DNA of 64,000 bases from assembly GCA_021324885.1 (NCBI GenBank), contig JAJPIF010000009.1, positions 51,287 through 115,286 of the forward strand. The letters are read 5' to 3'. The notes beneath the pieces were generated by a model. The model was not told the origin of the DNA. It saw nothing but the letters and a program-made list of their open reading frames with translations, and did no database searches. The position numbers and the translations under genes are program-made. This stretch comes from Pseudomonadota bacterium. GTDB taxonomy: Bacteria; Desulfobacterota; Binatia; Binatales; Binataceae. Of the stretch, positions 9,752 to 18,672 are shown one piece after another; the first letter of the stretch is position 1; the number at the start of each line of letters is the position of its first letter.

Positions 9752-10123
9752 TCAAGCGCGCGTCAGCAGTTCGAGGATGTGACCGTCGAGGTCGCGGAAA
9801 TAGACACCGCGGCCGCCCCGCCAATGGTTGATTTGCCCATCCTCCAGCGACCACGGCGCGCTGCCGTACTTGATGCCCGCAGCTTTGATTCGTTCGAAAA
9901 TCGCGTCGAATTCCTCATCGCTCACGTGAAAGGCATAATGGTGCCGGGCGATATGATCGCGATCGCGGTCGTCGAAATCGAACGTGAGCGTGTCGTTGAT
10001 GCGCACCTGCGCAAAGGGCCCCATCTGGCCCTCGTACTTGAGCCCCATCAGATGCGCGAAATGTTTTGCCGACGCTTCTTTGTCGCGCGCCGGCACGATC
10101 GTGTGATTCAACGTAATGCTCAT
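9752..10123 (-). CDS. VOC family (glyoxalase/dioxygenase fold) protein
   Basis: A 123-residue protein of the vicinal-oxygen-chelate superfamily. It opens ITLNHTIVPARDKEASAKHFAHLMGL and has HYAFHVSDEEFDAIFERIKAAGI in the middle and GVYFRDLDGHILELLT at the end, so the usual metal-site His/Glu positions are present. Members include glyoxalase I, fosfomycin- and bleomycin-resistance proteins and extradiol dioxygenases; the specific role is not readable. The ATG at 10123 is preferred because AGGAG precedes it by 8 bases. It converges with the MFS gene. An imperfect hairpin (GCCGCC/GGCGGC, about 9724-9750) lies in the short gap. Confidence 0.82.
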   Translation of the reverse strand: MSITLNHTIVPARDKEASAKHFAHLMGLKYEGQMGPFAQVRINDTLTFDFDDRDRDHIARHHYAFHVSDEEFDAIFERIKAAGIKYGSAPWSLEDGQINHWRGGRGVYFRDLDGHILELLTRA

Positions 10124-10390
10124 GGAATTAGCTCCTGCACGCGCCACGGGGGCAAATCCGTCCTGTGTGTGTTCGAAATTGCCCCAAACAGTTCACTGCG
10201 AATCTCTGAAAGCGCCGCCGTTACAGTATCTTTAAATTCTCGACCCCGGCATTGCTCAACCCGCGCTGGCGCGGAATACTCTACTGGGTCCGCCAAGGCC
10301 CACTTCGATCGAAAACGAAGAGCGGGCGACAACCTTTTATTATAGTCTCCTTAAACAGGAATACCGATGGGGGCTCGCGCGGGAGCGGTC

Positions 10391-10567
10391 ATGGGCAAAT
10401 ACGACGAAGACGACGCGATGATTTCGGTGAGCGATTTTGAAGCGATGCTGGCCCAGCACGCCGATGCAATCTGTTACAGGTGCAAGGTGCGGCTCAAGGA
10501 CCATGGCGGCGCCGACCATTTGTTCTTCGAAGAACCGGACGAAGCTCCGGATGAGGAATCCAATTAA
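10391..10567 (+). CDS. Small acidic CxxC protein, unknown function
   Basis: A 58-residue acidic protein. It has one CYRC pair in the middle and a very acidic tail (EEPDEAPDEESN). The ATG at 10391 has GGGAG five bases upstream. I do not recognise the family. The CxxC pair could be half of a zinc site or a redox pair. It is convergent with the TPR gene and stands alone on its strand. Confidence 0.6.
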   Translation: MGKYDEDDAMISVSDFEAMLAQHADAICYRCKVRLKDHGGADHLFFEEPDEAPDEESN

Positions 10568-10605
10568 ATCGCCGCCCCTCGTCGGCGCGTTGCTCTTCAA
10601 ATCAC

Positions 10606-10944
10606 CTACTTTTTTCCCTCCTTGAGCTGGCGTTTCCAGTCCAGGCGCCGCGCCTCCGCGCCGGCCTTCTCCGCTTCCGGGATCATGCCTTTCTTCTGGT
10701 AGAACATGCTGAGATTGGTCCAGGCCAGAATGTCCTCGGGGTCGCGCTCGATGTGCTTGCGGGTCAGCTCGATCGCCGAATCAAGATCACCTTTGGCCTG
10801 GTAGCACATGGTTAACCCGTGGATTGCATCGATGTAATCCGGATCCTCGTCCAGGGCCTTTTTGTACACTTCGATGGCCTCGTCGTACTTTTCGTCGGCG
10901 TAAAGATCGACGGCCTCGTCGTAAAGTTCCTCTTTATCAGGCAT
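10606..10944 (-). CDS. TPR-repeat protein
   Basis: A 112-residue protein made of about three tetratricopeptide repeats. The repeats show the W/Y-x-x-A and A-x-x-x-Y-x-x-A-L patterns, for example YDEAIEVYKKALDEDPDYIDA and ILAWTNLSMFYQKKG. TPR proteins act as scaffolds for protein contacts; no catalytic domain is present. GGAG lies 8 bases before the ATG at 10944. It is divergent from the DUF59 gene with about 200 bases between them. No partner can be assigned. Confidence 0.8.
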   Translation of the reverse strand: MPDKEELYDEAVDLYADEKYDEAIEVYKKALDEDPDYIDAIHGLTMCYQAKGDLDSAIELTRKHIERDPEDILAWTNLSMFYQKKGMIPEAEKAGAEARRLDWKRQLKEGKK

Positions 10945-11108
10945 CGGCAATTCTCCATCCCATTGGCGTCCGCGTCCTGCAAGGCGTTTGATCCTCGCCT
11001 GTCTTGCTGATTAAAGCATCAAGAGCGAGTTCATTCGACGCGTGGATATCCGCCGTGAGCGGGCGCTGCCCACAGGATTTGCCCGATGTGCGCGGCACCG
11101 CTTTGCTA

Positions 11109-11114
11109 TATAAT
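11109..11114 (+). promoter_or_regulatory. Possible -10 element for the DUF59 gene
   Basis: A perfect TATAAT sits 30 bases upstream of the DUF59 ATG. No well-spaced -35 box is seen (TTGCCC at 11079 is too far), so this is only a candidate. Confidence 0.35.
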
Positions 11115-11143
11115 AGCGCACCAGCCGGAGACGGTTTATTTCC

Positions 11144-11446
11144 ATGGTAACAGAAGAACAGGTCTATGAAGTTTTGCGCGAGTGCTACGACCCTGAAATT
11201 CCGGTCAATATCGTCGACCTCGGCCTGGTTTACGGGGTCAGCATCGAGGACGACATCGTGCTGGTCACGATGACGCTGACGGCGCCGGGATGCTCGATGG
11301 GCGGCATGATCTCGCGTGATATCGAGGACAAACTGCTCGGTATCCCCGGATGCCGCGAGGCCAGCGTCGAAATCGTGTGGGACCCGCCGTGGACGCCCCA
11401 TAAGATGAGCGAAGAAGCGCGCAAGCGGCTCAATATCGATCCATAG
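11144..11446 (+). CDS. DUF59/MIP18-type Fe-S cluster assembly factor (SufT-like)
   Basis: A 100-residue stand-alone DUF59 domain. It has DPEIPVNIVDLGLVYGV near residue 16, the conserved TAPGCSMG with the family cysteine, and WDPPWTPHKMSEEAR at the end. Proteins of this family (SufT, PaaD, MIP18) help mature Fe-S proteins. It is not beside suf genes here, so which targets it serves is unknown. It is a single-gene unit followed by two hairpins. Confidence 0.88.
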   Translation: MVTEEQVYEVLRECYDPEIPVNIVDLGLVYGVSIEDDIVLVTMTLTAPGCSMGGMISRDIEDKLLGIPGCREASVEIVWDPPWTPHKMSEEARKRLNIDP

Positions 11447-11754
11447 CCCAAATTTCATCCCACGTTTAACCACCATCCGATGTAATGCCTGTTCCATCGG
11501 GCCGGGCGAAACCCGCCCGGATGCAAAAACGCAGCGCCAATGCTTGCGGCATTGGGAAGCGCCGATAAAACGCCCCCGCCAGTGAACAATTCCATTAGCA
11601 CTGCCGCCCCCGTGTCCCGAGAACATAGAAGGTTTAATCCGGGGATGGCTTGTCGCTTTCGTGGATCTGATTTACTGTGCTGACGGGCCCCTGCGGGTTT
11701 TTGCCCCCAATCGCCCGACCAGTTCGCGTTTAACGCCCAGGGAGACTGACCGTA
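11447..11754. other. Intergenic region with two hairpins
   Basis: No gene is seen. Two perfect inverted repeats follow the DUF59 gene: CCGGGC/GCCCGG at 11502-11520 (7-base loop) and CCAATGC/GCATTGG at 11537-11555 (5-base loop). They may end the DUF59 transcript, though no T-run follows. The remainder is presumably leader for the acyl-CoA dehydrogenase. Confidence 0.6.
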
Positions 11755-12942
11755 ATGGATTTGAATCTGACTCCGGCCGAAGAAGCTTTCCGCCAGGAAA
11801 TTCGGAGTTGGTTTGCCCGCAACTTGCCCCATGAATGGAAAATGGCCGAGATACGCAAGCTTTCCGAAGACGCCGCCGCCGCAGCCTTGCGCAAATGGCA
11901 GCTGCGGCTGGGCGAAGCCGGATGGCTAGGGCTGTCGTGGCCCAAAGAATACGGCGGCCGCGGCGGCACTTTGATGGAGCAGGCAATCTATCTCACCGAG
12001 GGCCACTACGCTGACGCTCCCCTGCCGCTGGATTGGGTCGGATTGCGCCTGCTCGGGCCAACTTTGATGGACGTAGGGACGCCTGAACTGCGGGCGCGCT
12101 ATCTCAACCGTATCGTGAGCGGGCAGATGGTCTGGTGCCAGGGATTTTCCGAACCCAATGCCGGCTCCGATCTGGCGGCCTTGCAGACCCGCGCCGTACT
12201 CGACGGCGATCATTACGTGGTCAACGGCCACAAGATTTGGTCCACTACCGCTCAGTACGCCGACTGGTGCATGCTTCTGGCGCGCACCAATCCTGATGTG
12301 CCCAAGCACAAGGGCATCACGATGTTCGCCGTCGATATGAAATCGCAAGGCGTGACGGTGCGGCCGATCAAACAGATCGGAGCGACCTCGGAATTCAGTG
12401 AGATTTTTTTCGATAACGTCAGGATCCCGCGCAACAACATTATCGGCGGCCTCGATAACGGCTGGGGCGTCGCGATGCGCGCCCTGACCTACGAACGCGG
12501 ACTGTACACGATGATCAATCAGGCCAAGTACCGCACGAGCTGGGAAGAGATGGTCGCCTATGCGCGCCAGGCCCGCAGAAACGGCCGCCCGATGATCGAA
12601 GACCCGCGCGTGCGCGAACTGCTGGCGCAGTCCTATGCGGACATCGAGTTGATGCGCCTGACCAACCTGCGCTCGCTTACGCGCTATCAGCGCGGCATCC
12701 CGCCCGCCGAGGAATCGTCGCTGATGAAACTGCATTGGTCCCTGGCGGAGCAGCGACTGTACGACCTGGGGATGACGTTGGGCGGTCCCAAGGCGCTGGC
12801 GATGGCCACGTCGCCGCGCGCGCTCTACGACGGTTCGTGGAACACCTACTATTTCCAGTCGCGCTCGGTCACGATTTATGGCGGCACCCAGGACATCCAG
12901 CGCAACCTGATCGCGGAGCGAATCTACGGTCTGCCGCGCTAG
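11755..12942 (+). CDS. Acyl-CoA dehydrogenase
   Basis: A 395-residue FAD enzyme of the acyl-CoA dehydrogenase family. The N-terminal helical domain opens DLNLTPAEEAFRQEIRSW. The flavin-contact block WCQGFSEPNAGSDLA (near 127) and NGHKIWSTTAQYADW (near 158) follow, and the C-terminal helices end YGGTQDIQRNLIAERIYGLPR. It desaturates an acyl-CoA at the alpha-beta position and passes electrons to ETF. Chain specificity is not clear. It is followed after 9 bases by an NTF2-like gene, so the two are probably cotranscribed. Confidence 0.9.
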   Translation: MDLNLTPAEEAFRQEIRSWFARNLPHEWKMAEIRKLSEDAAAAALRKWQLRLGEAGWLGLSWPKEYGGRGGTLMEQAIYLTEGHYADAPLPLDWVGLRLLGPTLMDVGTPELRARYLNRIVSGQMVWCQGFSEPNAGSDLAALQTRAVLDGDHYVVNGHKIWSTTAQYADWCMLLARTNPDVPKHKGITMFAVDMKSQGVTVRPIKQIGATSEFSEIFFDNVRIPRNNIIGGLDNGWGVAMRALTYERGLYTMINQAKYRTSWEEMVAYARQARRNGRPMIEDPRVRELLAQSYADIELMRLTNLRSLTRYQRGIPPAEESSLMKLHWSLAEQRLYDLGMTLGGPKALAMATSPRALYDGSWNTYYFQSRSVTIYGGTQDIQRNLIAERIYGLPR

Positions 12943-12951
12943 GTTCCGAGC

Positions 12952-13386
12952 GTGAAAACCACCGAACAACTGCTGGCAGAACTGGCCGACCGCGAGGCGA
13001 TTCGCGAACTGCCGCGGCTGTACTGCCATTATTTATGGACCAAAGATCCCGTCAGCATGGCGAACCTGTTCGCCGAAGACGCCACCATCTGTATCCAGGG
13101 GATGGAAGATTACGCCATAACGGGGCGGGATAAACTGGCCAAGGTTTTTGCCCGCGTCAACGCGCGGTACGCGAGCCAGCCCTTTATCCACAACCATATC
13201 GTTGAGCTTGAAGGTCCCGACCGCGCCAGCGGCTACTCCTATTACGAAATTCTGGAGGGCGACGGAGAAAAATTTCTGGCGGCGGGGTATTACCACGACC
13301 ATTATCGAAAAATAAACGGCGAGTGGAAATTCCAATCGCGCAAAGTTCATATGGCCACCGATTTCGATCGCGTGCCTGAGAAATAG
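12952..13386 (+). CDS. NTF2-like/SnoaL-type protein
   Basis: A 144-residue protein of the nuclear-transport-factor-2 fold. It opens with LADREAIRELPRLYCHYLW, then FAEDATICIQGMEDYAITGRDKL, and ends with the cone-closing strands GYYHDHYRKINGEWKFQSRKVHM. Relatives include ring-hydroxylating dioxygenase beta subunits, ketosteroid isomerases and polyketide cyclases, so the exact activity is open. It starts with GTG 9 bases after the acyl-CoA dehydrogenase stop, suggesting a shared pathway step, perhaps isomerisation or hydration of the acyl-CoA product. Confidence 0.82.
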   Translation: MKTTEQLLAELADREAIRELPRLYCHYLWTKDPVSMANLFAEDATICIQGMEDYAITGRDKLAKVFARVNARYASQPFIHNHIVELEGPDRASGYSYYEILEGDGEKFLAAGYYHDHYRKINGEWKFQSRKVHMATDFDRVPEK

Positions 13387-13400
13387 CTCGCCCATGGATT

Positions 13401-13438
13401 GCGACGCCGGGGCGCACCTCCCGGCGCTCGCCTTTTAT
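13401..13438 (+). terminator. Rho-independent terminator after the NTF2-like gene
   Basis: A GC-rich stem pairs GCG-CGCCGGG (13401-13411) with CCCGGCG-CGC (13420-13431) around an 8-base loop and is followed by CTTTTAT. It would end the acyl-CoA dehydrogenase/NTF2 transcript. Confidence 0.6.
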
Positions 13439-13525
13439 CATGCAGCCGCCAGGCAAGTTTGCCGCAAGTAAAACTAATCCCGGACTCGCAACCCCGCCGA
13501 AAAAGCCGAAATCGCGGACGCTTTG

Positions 13526-16357
13526 TCACTCATCGCTCTTCAGATAGAAGGCTTCGGTGGCGGGCCGATAGACGCGCGCCAACCATAAGGGGCGCCGCAA
13601 ACCGCCGGGACCCGGCGCCGGCCGCGTCATCGCGAGCCAGCGCTTGTATACCTCGTGCGATTTGTTGGTGTCGACGAAAATGTCGCCATAGCGGTCGCCA
13701 TCGCCGGGTCTTTCAACCCGCACTTTCTGATGCCAGCAATGAGCGCCGCTGATCGGATCGGGCTGCACCGCGAAGGCGAGGTTTTGATGTACGCCGGCGT
13801 CCTGCCACCAGACCCGCGCTGAATCCGGATCGGCGCTGTGGAAGGCGCGCACGCCATGAATCTGCCGCATCATCCATTTGCCCGGTTCGAGCTCGCGCAG
13901 ATCGACCAGGGCCGACGACCATCGTTCCCCGCCGAAATCCTCATTGAGGCGCCAGCGGCCCAGATGATGAGAGCACGCGATCACCCCCGGCCGGATTCCT
14001 TCGGTGACCCATACCTTATCGATGAAATAGCCGATTTCAGTATGCACCTTGAGCAGATCGCCGGTGCCCACCCGCAAGCGGCGCGCGTCCTCCGGATGGA
14101 GCCAAAGCGGATTGCGATGGGAAATTTCGTACAGCCACTTGGCATTGCCCGATCGCGTATGGACCAGCGTGGGCAGGCGGAAGGTCGGCAGCAGCAACAT
14201 CTCGCCGCGTTCGCGATCGATCTCAGAGCGATGCACATGGCTTCGGACGTAGCCGGGAATCGAGTATTCCGGCCATTTCCACTCTTTAAGCGTGCGGGAG
14301 AAGAATTCGAGCTTGCGCGAAGGCGTGGGAAACCCGTAATAGTCCGTATCGCCAATACGCACGCCTACGGGCGCGCCATTCTTCGACACCACGCCGGTCA
14401 GCGGATCGATCGCAGCACCGTCGAGGTCGGCTGACGCAAGCTTTTGCTCGTGCGCGCCGTAGCCGCCCTCGTCGATCAGGTAGGCGCCGTATTTGCGCAT
14501 GTATTCGAGCGGACTCAGGCCCTCGCCGGCCGCGGTCTCGGGCAATCCCGGTACGCTGTTCTCGAAGATCCAGCGGTAGTATTCGTCAACTGTAAGTTTC
14601 TGACCGGGGCGGTATGGGGATTCGAAATACTTGCGGATGCCCATCGCGCCGTCCGGATCGATTCGCCACGACAGCTCGATCCAGAATTCATCTTCCTCCC
14701 AGACTTCGCCGAGGCCGGCCTCGCGATGGGCTTCCCAGGTGGAATTGAATCTTTTCCCGCTCCTTTCCAGCGCGACCCTCAGCACCGGCTGGCGGAACCC
14801 GATCCAACGCGCGGCATGGGTCTCCTGGCTCAGCAGGTCGTGGCGCTCCGAGGCATGGCCCATCGGCAACACGTAATCGGCAAACCATGCCGTCTCGCTC
14901 CAGATCGGGGTCATGCAGGCGTGACACTCGACCTTGCTTTCGTCGGACAGCGCTTCGATCCAGCTCATCCCGTCGGGATTGGTCCAGACCGGGTTGTAAA
15001 CGCGGGTGAAATACATGGCGAGTTTGCCGCGTCCTTCCTTAAGGAAGTGTGGCAGCAGGAAACTCATCTCGAAGAAGGCGAGCGGAAACTGGCGCGGCCA
15101 GGTCAGCTCGTTCCACACATTGGGCGGCGGCGGCATCATCGGCGGCGCCGGGATGAATTTATTGAAAGCGGCAGGCGCGGTGCCGCCGCGAGTTCCAACT
15201 GCCCCCACCAGCACGGATAGAAATTCCAGCGCGCGCGCGACCTGCCATCCGCCCAGGTTCCCTGCCGTGGCGTTGCGCCATACGTGCGCCGCGAACGCAT
15301 GACCGGCGCGGCCAATCTCGCGCGCGACCTGCACGATCGTTGCGGGGTCGGCGCCGGATTCTGCGGCGGCGAACTCGGGCGTATACCGCGCGTATACGTC
15401 CTGCAGAATTGCGATGAAGGTATCGAAGGTGACGGGCCGCCCGGGATGTTCCTCGCGTAAATACTCCTCCCAGTTAACCCAGCGCCGGACAAATTCGGCG
15501 TCGTAAAGCTCCTCCTTCAGGATCACCAGGCACATCGCCAGCAGTACGGCGGCCTCGCTGCCGGGCCAGGTGGACAGCCAGTAATCGGCGCGCGCCGCGG
15601 TGTTGGATAAACGCGTGTCAATCACGCACAGCTTCGCGCCGCGCTCTTTGCCCTCGATTATCCGCTGCGCGTGCGGGTTGAAGTAATGCCCCGCCTCCAG
15701 ATGGGAACTGAGCAACAGCATAAACCGTGCATTGGCATGGTCCGGCGACGGCCGGTCGATTCCATGCCATAGCGCGTAGCCGGTGCGCCCGCCCGCCGAG
15801 CAGATGTTGGTGTGGCTGTTGTGGCCGTCGATACCCCAGGAATGCAGGATGCGCTGATTGTAGATGAGTTCATGGCCGGGGCGCCCGACGTGATAGAGGA
15901 TCTCGTTACGGCGATTTTCCAAAAGCGCCTTGCGGATGCGCGCGGCGAGGTCATCGAGCACCTGGTCCCAGCTCACACGCTCCCATTTGCCGCCGCCCCG
16001 CTCTCCCGCGCGCCGCATCGGGTAGAGGATGCGCTCCGGATCGTTTACCTGGTTGAGCGTGGCTGGCCCTTTGGCGCAATTGCGGCCGCGGCTGCCCGGA
16101 TGCGCGGGATTGCCTTCGAACTTGCGGATCCGTCCGCTCTCCTTGTCCACGTAGGCCAGCAGCCCGCATCCCGCCTCGCAGTTGAAACATACCGTCGGAA
16201 TCAGCGCATAGTGCCTGGCGACCTTGCGCGGCCACTGCGCCGGGTCATACTCGCTCCAATCCTCCCAGCGGTCGGCGGGCGGAAAGCTGGCCAAGCCGCC
16301 GGCCGGCGCTTCAAGGCCGGCGGCGGCGGGATTGAGCGGGCGGGGTTCGTTGGTCAT
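13526..16357 (-). CDS. Molybdopterin oxidoreductase, catalytic subunit (DMSO reductase family)
   Basis: A 943-residue catalytic subunit with an N-terminal [4Fe-4S] site (CFNCEAGC plus a Cys about 30 residues on; 58, 61, 65 and 95, counted from the TTG at 16360), the molybdopterin domain and a C-terminal dinucleotide-binding domain. The likely Mo ligand is the Cys of HTNICSAGG (187, same numbering), as in PsrA/Phs- or Nap-type enzymes rather than the Ser of DmsA. No twin-arginine signal is seen, so the active site is predicted to be cytoplasmic. The upstream gene supplies an electron-transfer/membrane partner. The substrate cannot be read; polysulfide, thiosulfate, formate or an organic substrate are all possible. 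Confidence 0.85.
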   Translation of the reverse strand: MTNEPRPLNPAAAGLEAPAGGLASFPPADRWEDWSEYDPAQWPRKVARHYALIPTVCFNCEAGCGLLAYVDKESGRIRKFEGNPAHPGSRGRNCAKGPATLNQVNDPERILYPMRRAGERGGGKWERVSWDQVLDDLAARIRKALLENRRNEILYHVGRPGHELIYNQRILHSWGIDGHNSHTNICSAGGRTGYALWHGIDRPSPDHANARFMLLLSSHLEAGHYFNPHAQRIIEGKERGAKLCVIDTRLSNTAARADYWLSTWPGSEAAVLLAMCLVILKEELYDAEFVRRWVNWEEYLREEHPGRPVTFDTFIAILQDVYARYTPEFAAAESGADPATIVQVAREIGRAGHAFAAHVWRNATAGNLGGWQVARALEFLSVLVGAVGTRGGTAPAAFNKFIPAPPMMPPPPNVWNELTWPRQFPLAFFEMSFLLPHFLKEGRGKLAMYFTRVYNPVWTNPDGMSWIEALSDESKVECHACMTPIWSETAWFADYVLPMGHASERHDLLSQETHAARWIGFRQPVLRVALERSGKRFNSTWEAHREAGLGEVWEEDEFWIELSWRIDPDGAMGIRKYFESPYRPGQKLTVDEYYRWIFENSVPGLPETAAGEGLSPLEYMRKYGAYLIDEGGYGAHEQKLASADLDGAAIDPLTGVVSKNGAPVGVRIGDTDYYGFPTPSRKLEFFSRTLKEWKWPEYSIPGYVRSHVHRSEIDRERGEMLLLPTFRLPTLVHTRSGNAKWLYEISHRNPLWLHPEDARRLRVGTGDLLKVHTEIGYFIDKVWVTEGIRPGVIACSHHLGRWRLNEDFGGERWSSALVDLRELEPGKWMMRQIHGVRAFHSADPDSARVWWQDAGVHQNLAFAVQPDPISGAHCWHQKVRVERPGDGDRYGDIFVDTNKSHEVYKRWLAMTRPAPGPGGLRRPLWLARVYRPATEAFYLKSDE

Positions 16358-16386
16358 CAATCAAGCACCATCCTCTGCAACCATCC

Positions 16387-17913
16387 TCAACTAAGCGCCG
16401 GCGCTTGCCCCGCGGTAATCCAGACGTGTTCATAAAAGAGCAGACCCAACAGCGCACCCAAGGCGGCGACGGCCGCCATCGGCTGGGTCGGAGCATGATG
16501 AGTTAGCGCGGCTATCAACAGGAGCAGCGGAATGATGGTTCCACAGGCTATAGCCGCCAGCCACAACGCCTTGCCCAAAGTTCCATGCGTCATCACCTGG
16601 ACCGCGTGGTGGACATCTTCGCTGGCGGCGGACGTGGCGATCTCGCCCAGGATCATGAATGCATGTATCGGCAGGGCGAAAATCATCGTCCACACCAGCG
16701 CGCGCGCGGCTGGAGAGTTATGGTCGAAGGCCAGCTCAAGCACCAACAGCGCGGCTGCGCCGGCCAGCACCGCCTGAACTGCCAGGTGCCACACAAAAAG
16801 CGGACTTTGCCACAGATCGCGCCCCTTGGCCTGCGCGAACAGAAAGGCCGAATAACAGGCTGCGGCCAGGCCGAGCACAGCCGCGAGCCAGACCAGCGCG
16901 GACGGGATACCGCGGTTCAAAATGCCCAGCGCGAGCCATGACGTTGCCAGCGCGCTGGCCGCGATCAGGATCCACGCCCCCCACACCAGCCATGAACTGG
17001 GATTGGGCTTAATCAGGATGTAGTAAAAACGATCCCAGCGTTTGAGGTCGGCGATCAACAAGACGCTGGTGGCCGCAAGAAAGACCAGCGCCATCGCCGG
17101 ACTCGCAATCGTCAAAAGCACCCCGTCATCCAAATGCAGACCCGCAAGGATGCCGGCCACGATCAGTACGCCGCCGGCGATCGATTTGGTCCACAGATAA
17201 AGCGCGACCATCCATCCCCAGGGTTGCGGATGGGCAACGTCGTACACCACCCGCGCCGTCCCAGGGGCGCCACCGTCGCGCGCCGCGCCGGTATGCGGAT
17301 TGAAGGCGGGATTTGGTTCGGCAAAGATGTGCTCCCGCTGCGACTCCATCATCGATGGCTGCAGGAAGTCGCCGTCGATTCCGACATAAAAAAGTTTGGG
17401 CCGGGTTCCCTTTTGGGGCTTGCGCGCGGCTACTTTGCGGGTCGCGACTGTGCGGCTGATGGCGCTTTGCGGGTCGTCGAGGTCGCCGGCCATTATTGCG
17501 CGCGTGGGGCAGACGACAACGCAAGCGGGCTCGAGGTTGAGGTCGATACGATGCGCACAGAAATTGCATTTGGCCGCCGTGTGGCTGTCCGGATCGATGT
17601 AGAGGGCGTCATACGGACACGCCTGCATACAGGATTTGCAGCCGATGCAGCGGCTGTTGTCGAAATCGACAATGCCGTCATCGCGGCGCACAAGCGCACG
17701 GGTGGGACAGATTTCGATACAGGGTGCGGCGTCGCAGTGATTGCATCGCATCACGCCGAAATGGCGACTGGTGTCGGGAAATTCACCCTTCTCGATGTAT
17801 TTCACCCAGGTGCGAAAAACGCCCACCGGCACGTTGTGCTCTTCCTTGCAGGCAACGGTGCAGGCGTGACAGCCGATGCAACGGTTGTGATCGATGACAA
17901 AACCGTAGCGCAA
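16387..17913 (-). CDS. Fused four-cluster ferredoxin and NrfD-like membrane subunit
   Basis: A 508-residue fusion. Residues 1-180 are a DmsB/NrfC-type ferredoxin with four cysteine sets (CIGCHACTVAC, CNHCDAAPCIEIC, CIGCKSCMQAC, CNFC...CVVVC). A linker leads to an NrfD/PsrC-type domain of about eight helices from residue 240 on, which should exchange electrons with quinone. In most relatives these are separate subunits. It is the first gene of the operon, 29 bases before the catalytic subunit. The TTG at 17913 is chosen because GGGAGGA lies six bases upstream; the TTG at 17928 would sit before that site. Confidence 0.85.
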   Translation of the reverse strand: MRYGFVIDHNRCIGCHACTVACKEEHNVPVGVFRTWVKYIEKGEFPDTSRHFGVMRCNHCDAAPCIEICPTRALVRRDDGIVDFDNSRCIGCKSCMQACPYDALYIDPDSHTAAKCNFCAHRIDLNLEPACVVVCPTRAIMAGDLDDPQSAISRTVATRKVAARKPQKGTRPKLFYVGIDGDFLQPSMMESQREHIFAEPNPAFNPHTGAARDGGAPGTARVVYDVAHPQPWGWMVALYLWTKSIAGGVLIVAGILAGLHLDDGVLLTIASPAMALVFLAATSVLLIADLKRWDRFYYILIKPNPSSWLVWGAWILIAASALATSWLALGILNRGIPSALVWLAAVLGLAAACYSAFLFAQAKGRDLWQSPLFVWHLAVQAVLAGAAALLVLELAFDHNSPAARALVWTMIFALPIHAFMILGEIATSAASEDVHHAVQVMTHGTLGKALWLAAIACGTIIPLLLLIAALTHHAPTQPMAAVAALGALLGLLFYEHVWITAGQAPALS

Positions 17914-17919
17914 TTTGAT

Positions 17920-17926
17920 TCCTCCC
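17920..17926 (-). promoter_or_regulatory. Ribosome binding site deciding the Fe-S/NrfD start
   Basis: GGGAGGA on the minus strand lies 6 bases before the TTG at 17913. It supports that codon as the start, giving a protein that begins RYGFVIDHNRC after the initiator Met. Confidence 0.6.
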
Positions 17927-18358
17927 AACGTCGGCCGTCACTTGACCCGGCGATCGACCCTGCTTCAGCCGATCCTTACAGGCAGCATGCTCAACGCCAA
18001 CCCAGCCAGTACATAAGCTGTAAACCCCGGCGGAGACAAGGCTCCTTTGCTTTAGAAAACGAAGAAAGCAAAAGCTGACAGGGCCAGAGGCAACGGAAGG
18101 TGAGGCCGAGGTAAGCTTCGGCAGCTAAAAATGCTCCCTTGCGTTTCATCTAAAACTAAATTGATACAAGAACTTGCCGCTCATGATCAGGTTCTACTCG
18201 CCGCCATGAGCTGGCGCTGGAGCTCATCGCCAATCGCTTTCGCGCGCTGAGCGAGGAGGCGCAGCGCCTGCGCTGCATCCGGTCGGGCCCATGCAGCGTA
18301 TCCGCGGCATTGTCGCCGGCCCCGGGTGCGCTTAAGATTTCGCTAGAGGGCATATTTC
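17927..18358. other. Intergenic region with a possible ArsR-like gene fragment
   Basis: No intact gene is seen. At 18205-18276 the plus strand reads HELALELIANRFRALSEEAQRLRC, which resembles the opening helices of ArsR-family repressors. It lacks a proper start and the rest of the fold, so it is at best a fragment. An inverted repeat TTTGCTTT/AAAGCAAA (18046-18072) and ATGAGCT/AGCTCAT (about 18206-18226) are also present. The promoter of the molybdoenzyme operon should lie near 17930-18050. Confidence 0.4.
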
Positions 18359-18598
18359 GTGATCGAAATTATACTTGTTGGACTGATTGCCGGATGGCTG
18401 GCGGGCAAGCTGATGCGGGGCCGTGGATACGGATTCCTGGCTGACATCGCGCTCGGACTGGTCGGCGCCGTCATTGGCGGTTGGTTGTTCCGGCAATTGG
18501 GTGTGGTGGCCGCAGGCGGAATAGGCTTTCTGGCCACGGCGACGATCGGCGCGATGCTGCTGGTGGGCGCCACCCACCTGATCCGCGGCACGGCATGA
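18359..18598 (+). CDS. GlsB/YeaQ/YmgE family small membrane protein
   Basis: A 79-residue, glycine-rich membrane protein with about three hydrophobic segments. It matches the transglycosylase-associated/GlsB family: EIILVGLIAGWLAGKLMRGRG at the start, then IALGLVGAVIGGWLF and ATIGAMLLVGATHLIR. These proteins are linked to general or envelope stress in several bacteria, but their mechanism is not known. The start is GTG at 18359. It is a lone gene, convergent with the dehydrogenase. Confidence 0.85.
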   Translation: MIEIILVGLIAGWLAGKLMRGRGYGFLADIALGLVGAVIGGWLFRQLGVVAAGGIGFLATATIGAMLLVGATHLIRGTA

Positions 18599-18672
18599 AG
18601 TGTGCTTTTTGGCACGCCATCGCGACTGCTCCGTGGCAGCGCGACTCCAAAGGCCTGCCCCACGCTGGCGGA

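Noticed and set aside
11926..13029. A 367-codon minus-strand frame
   Set aside because: Antisense to the acyl-CoA dehydrogenase, which has all family motifs.
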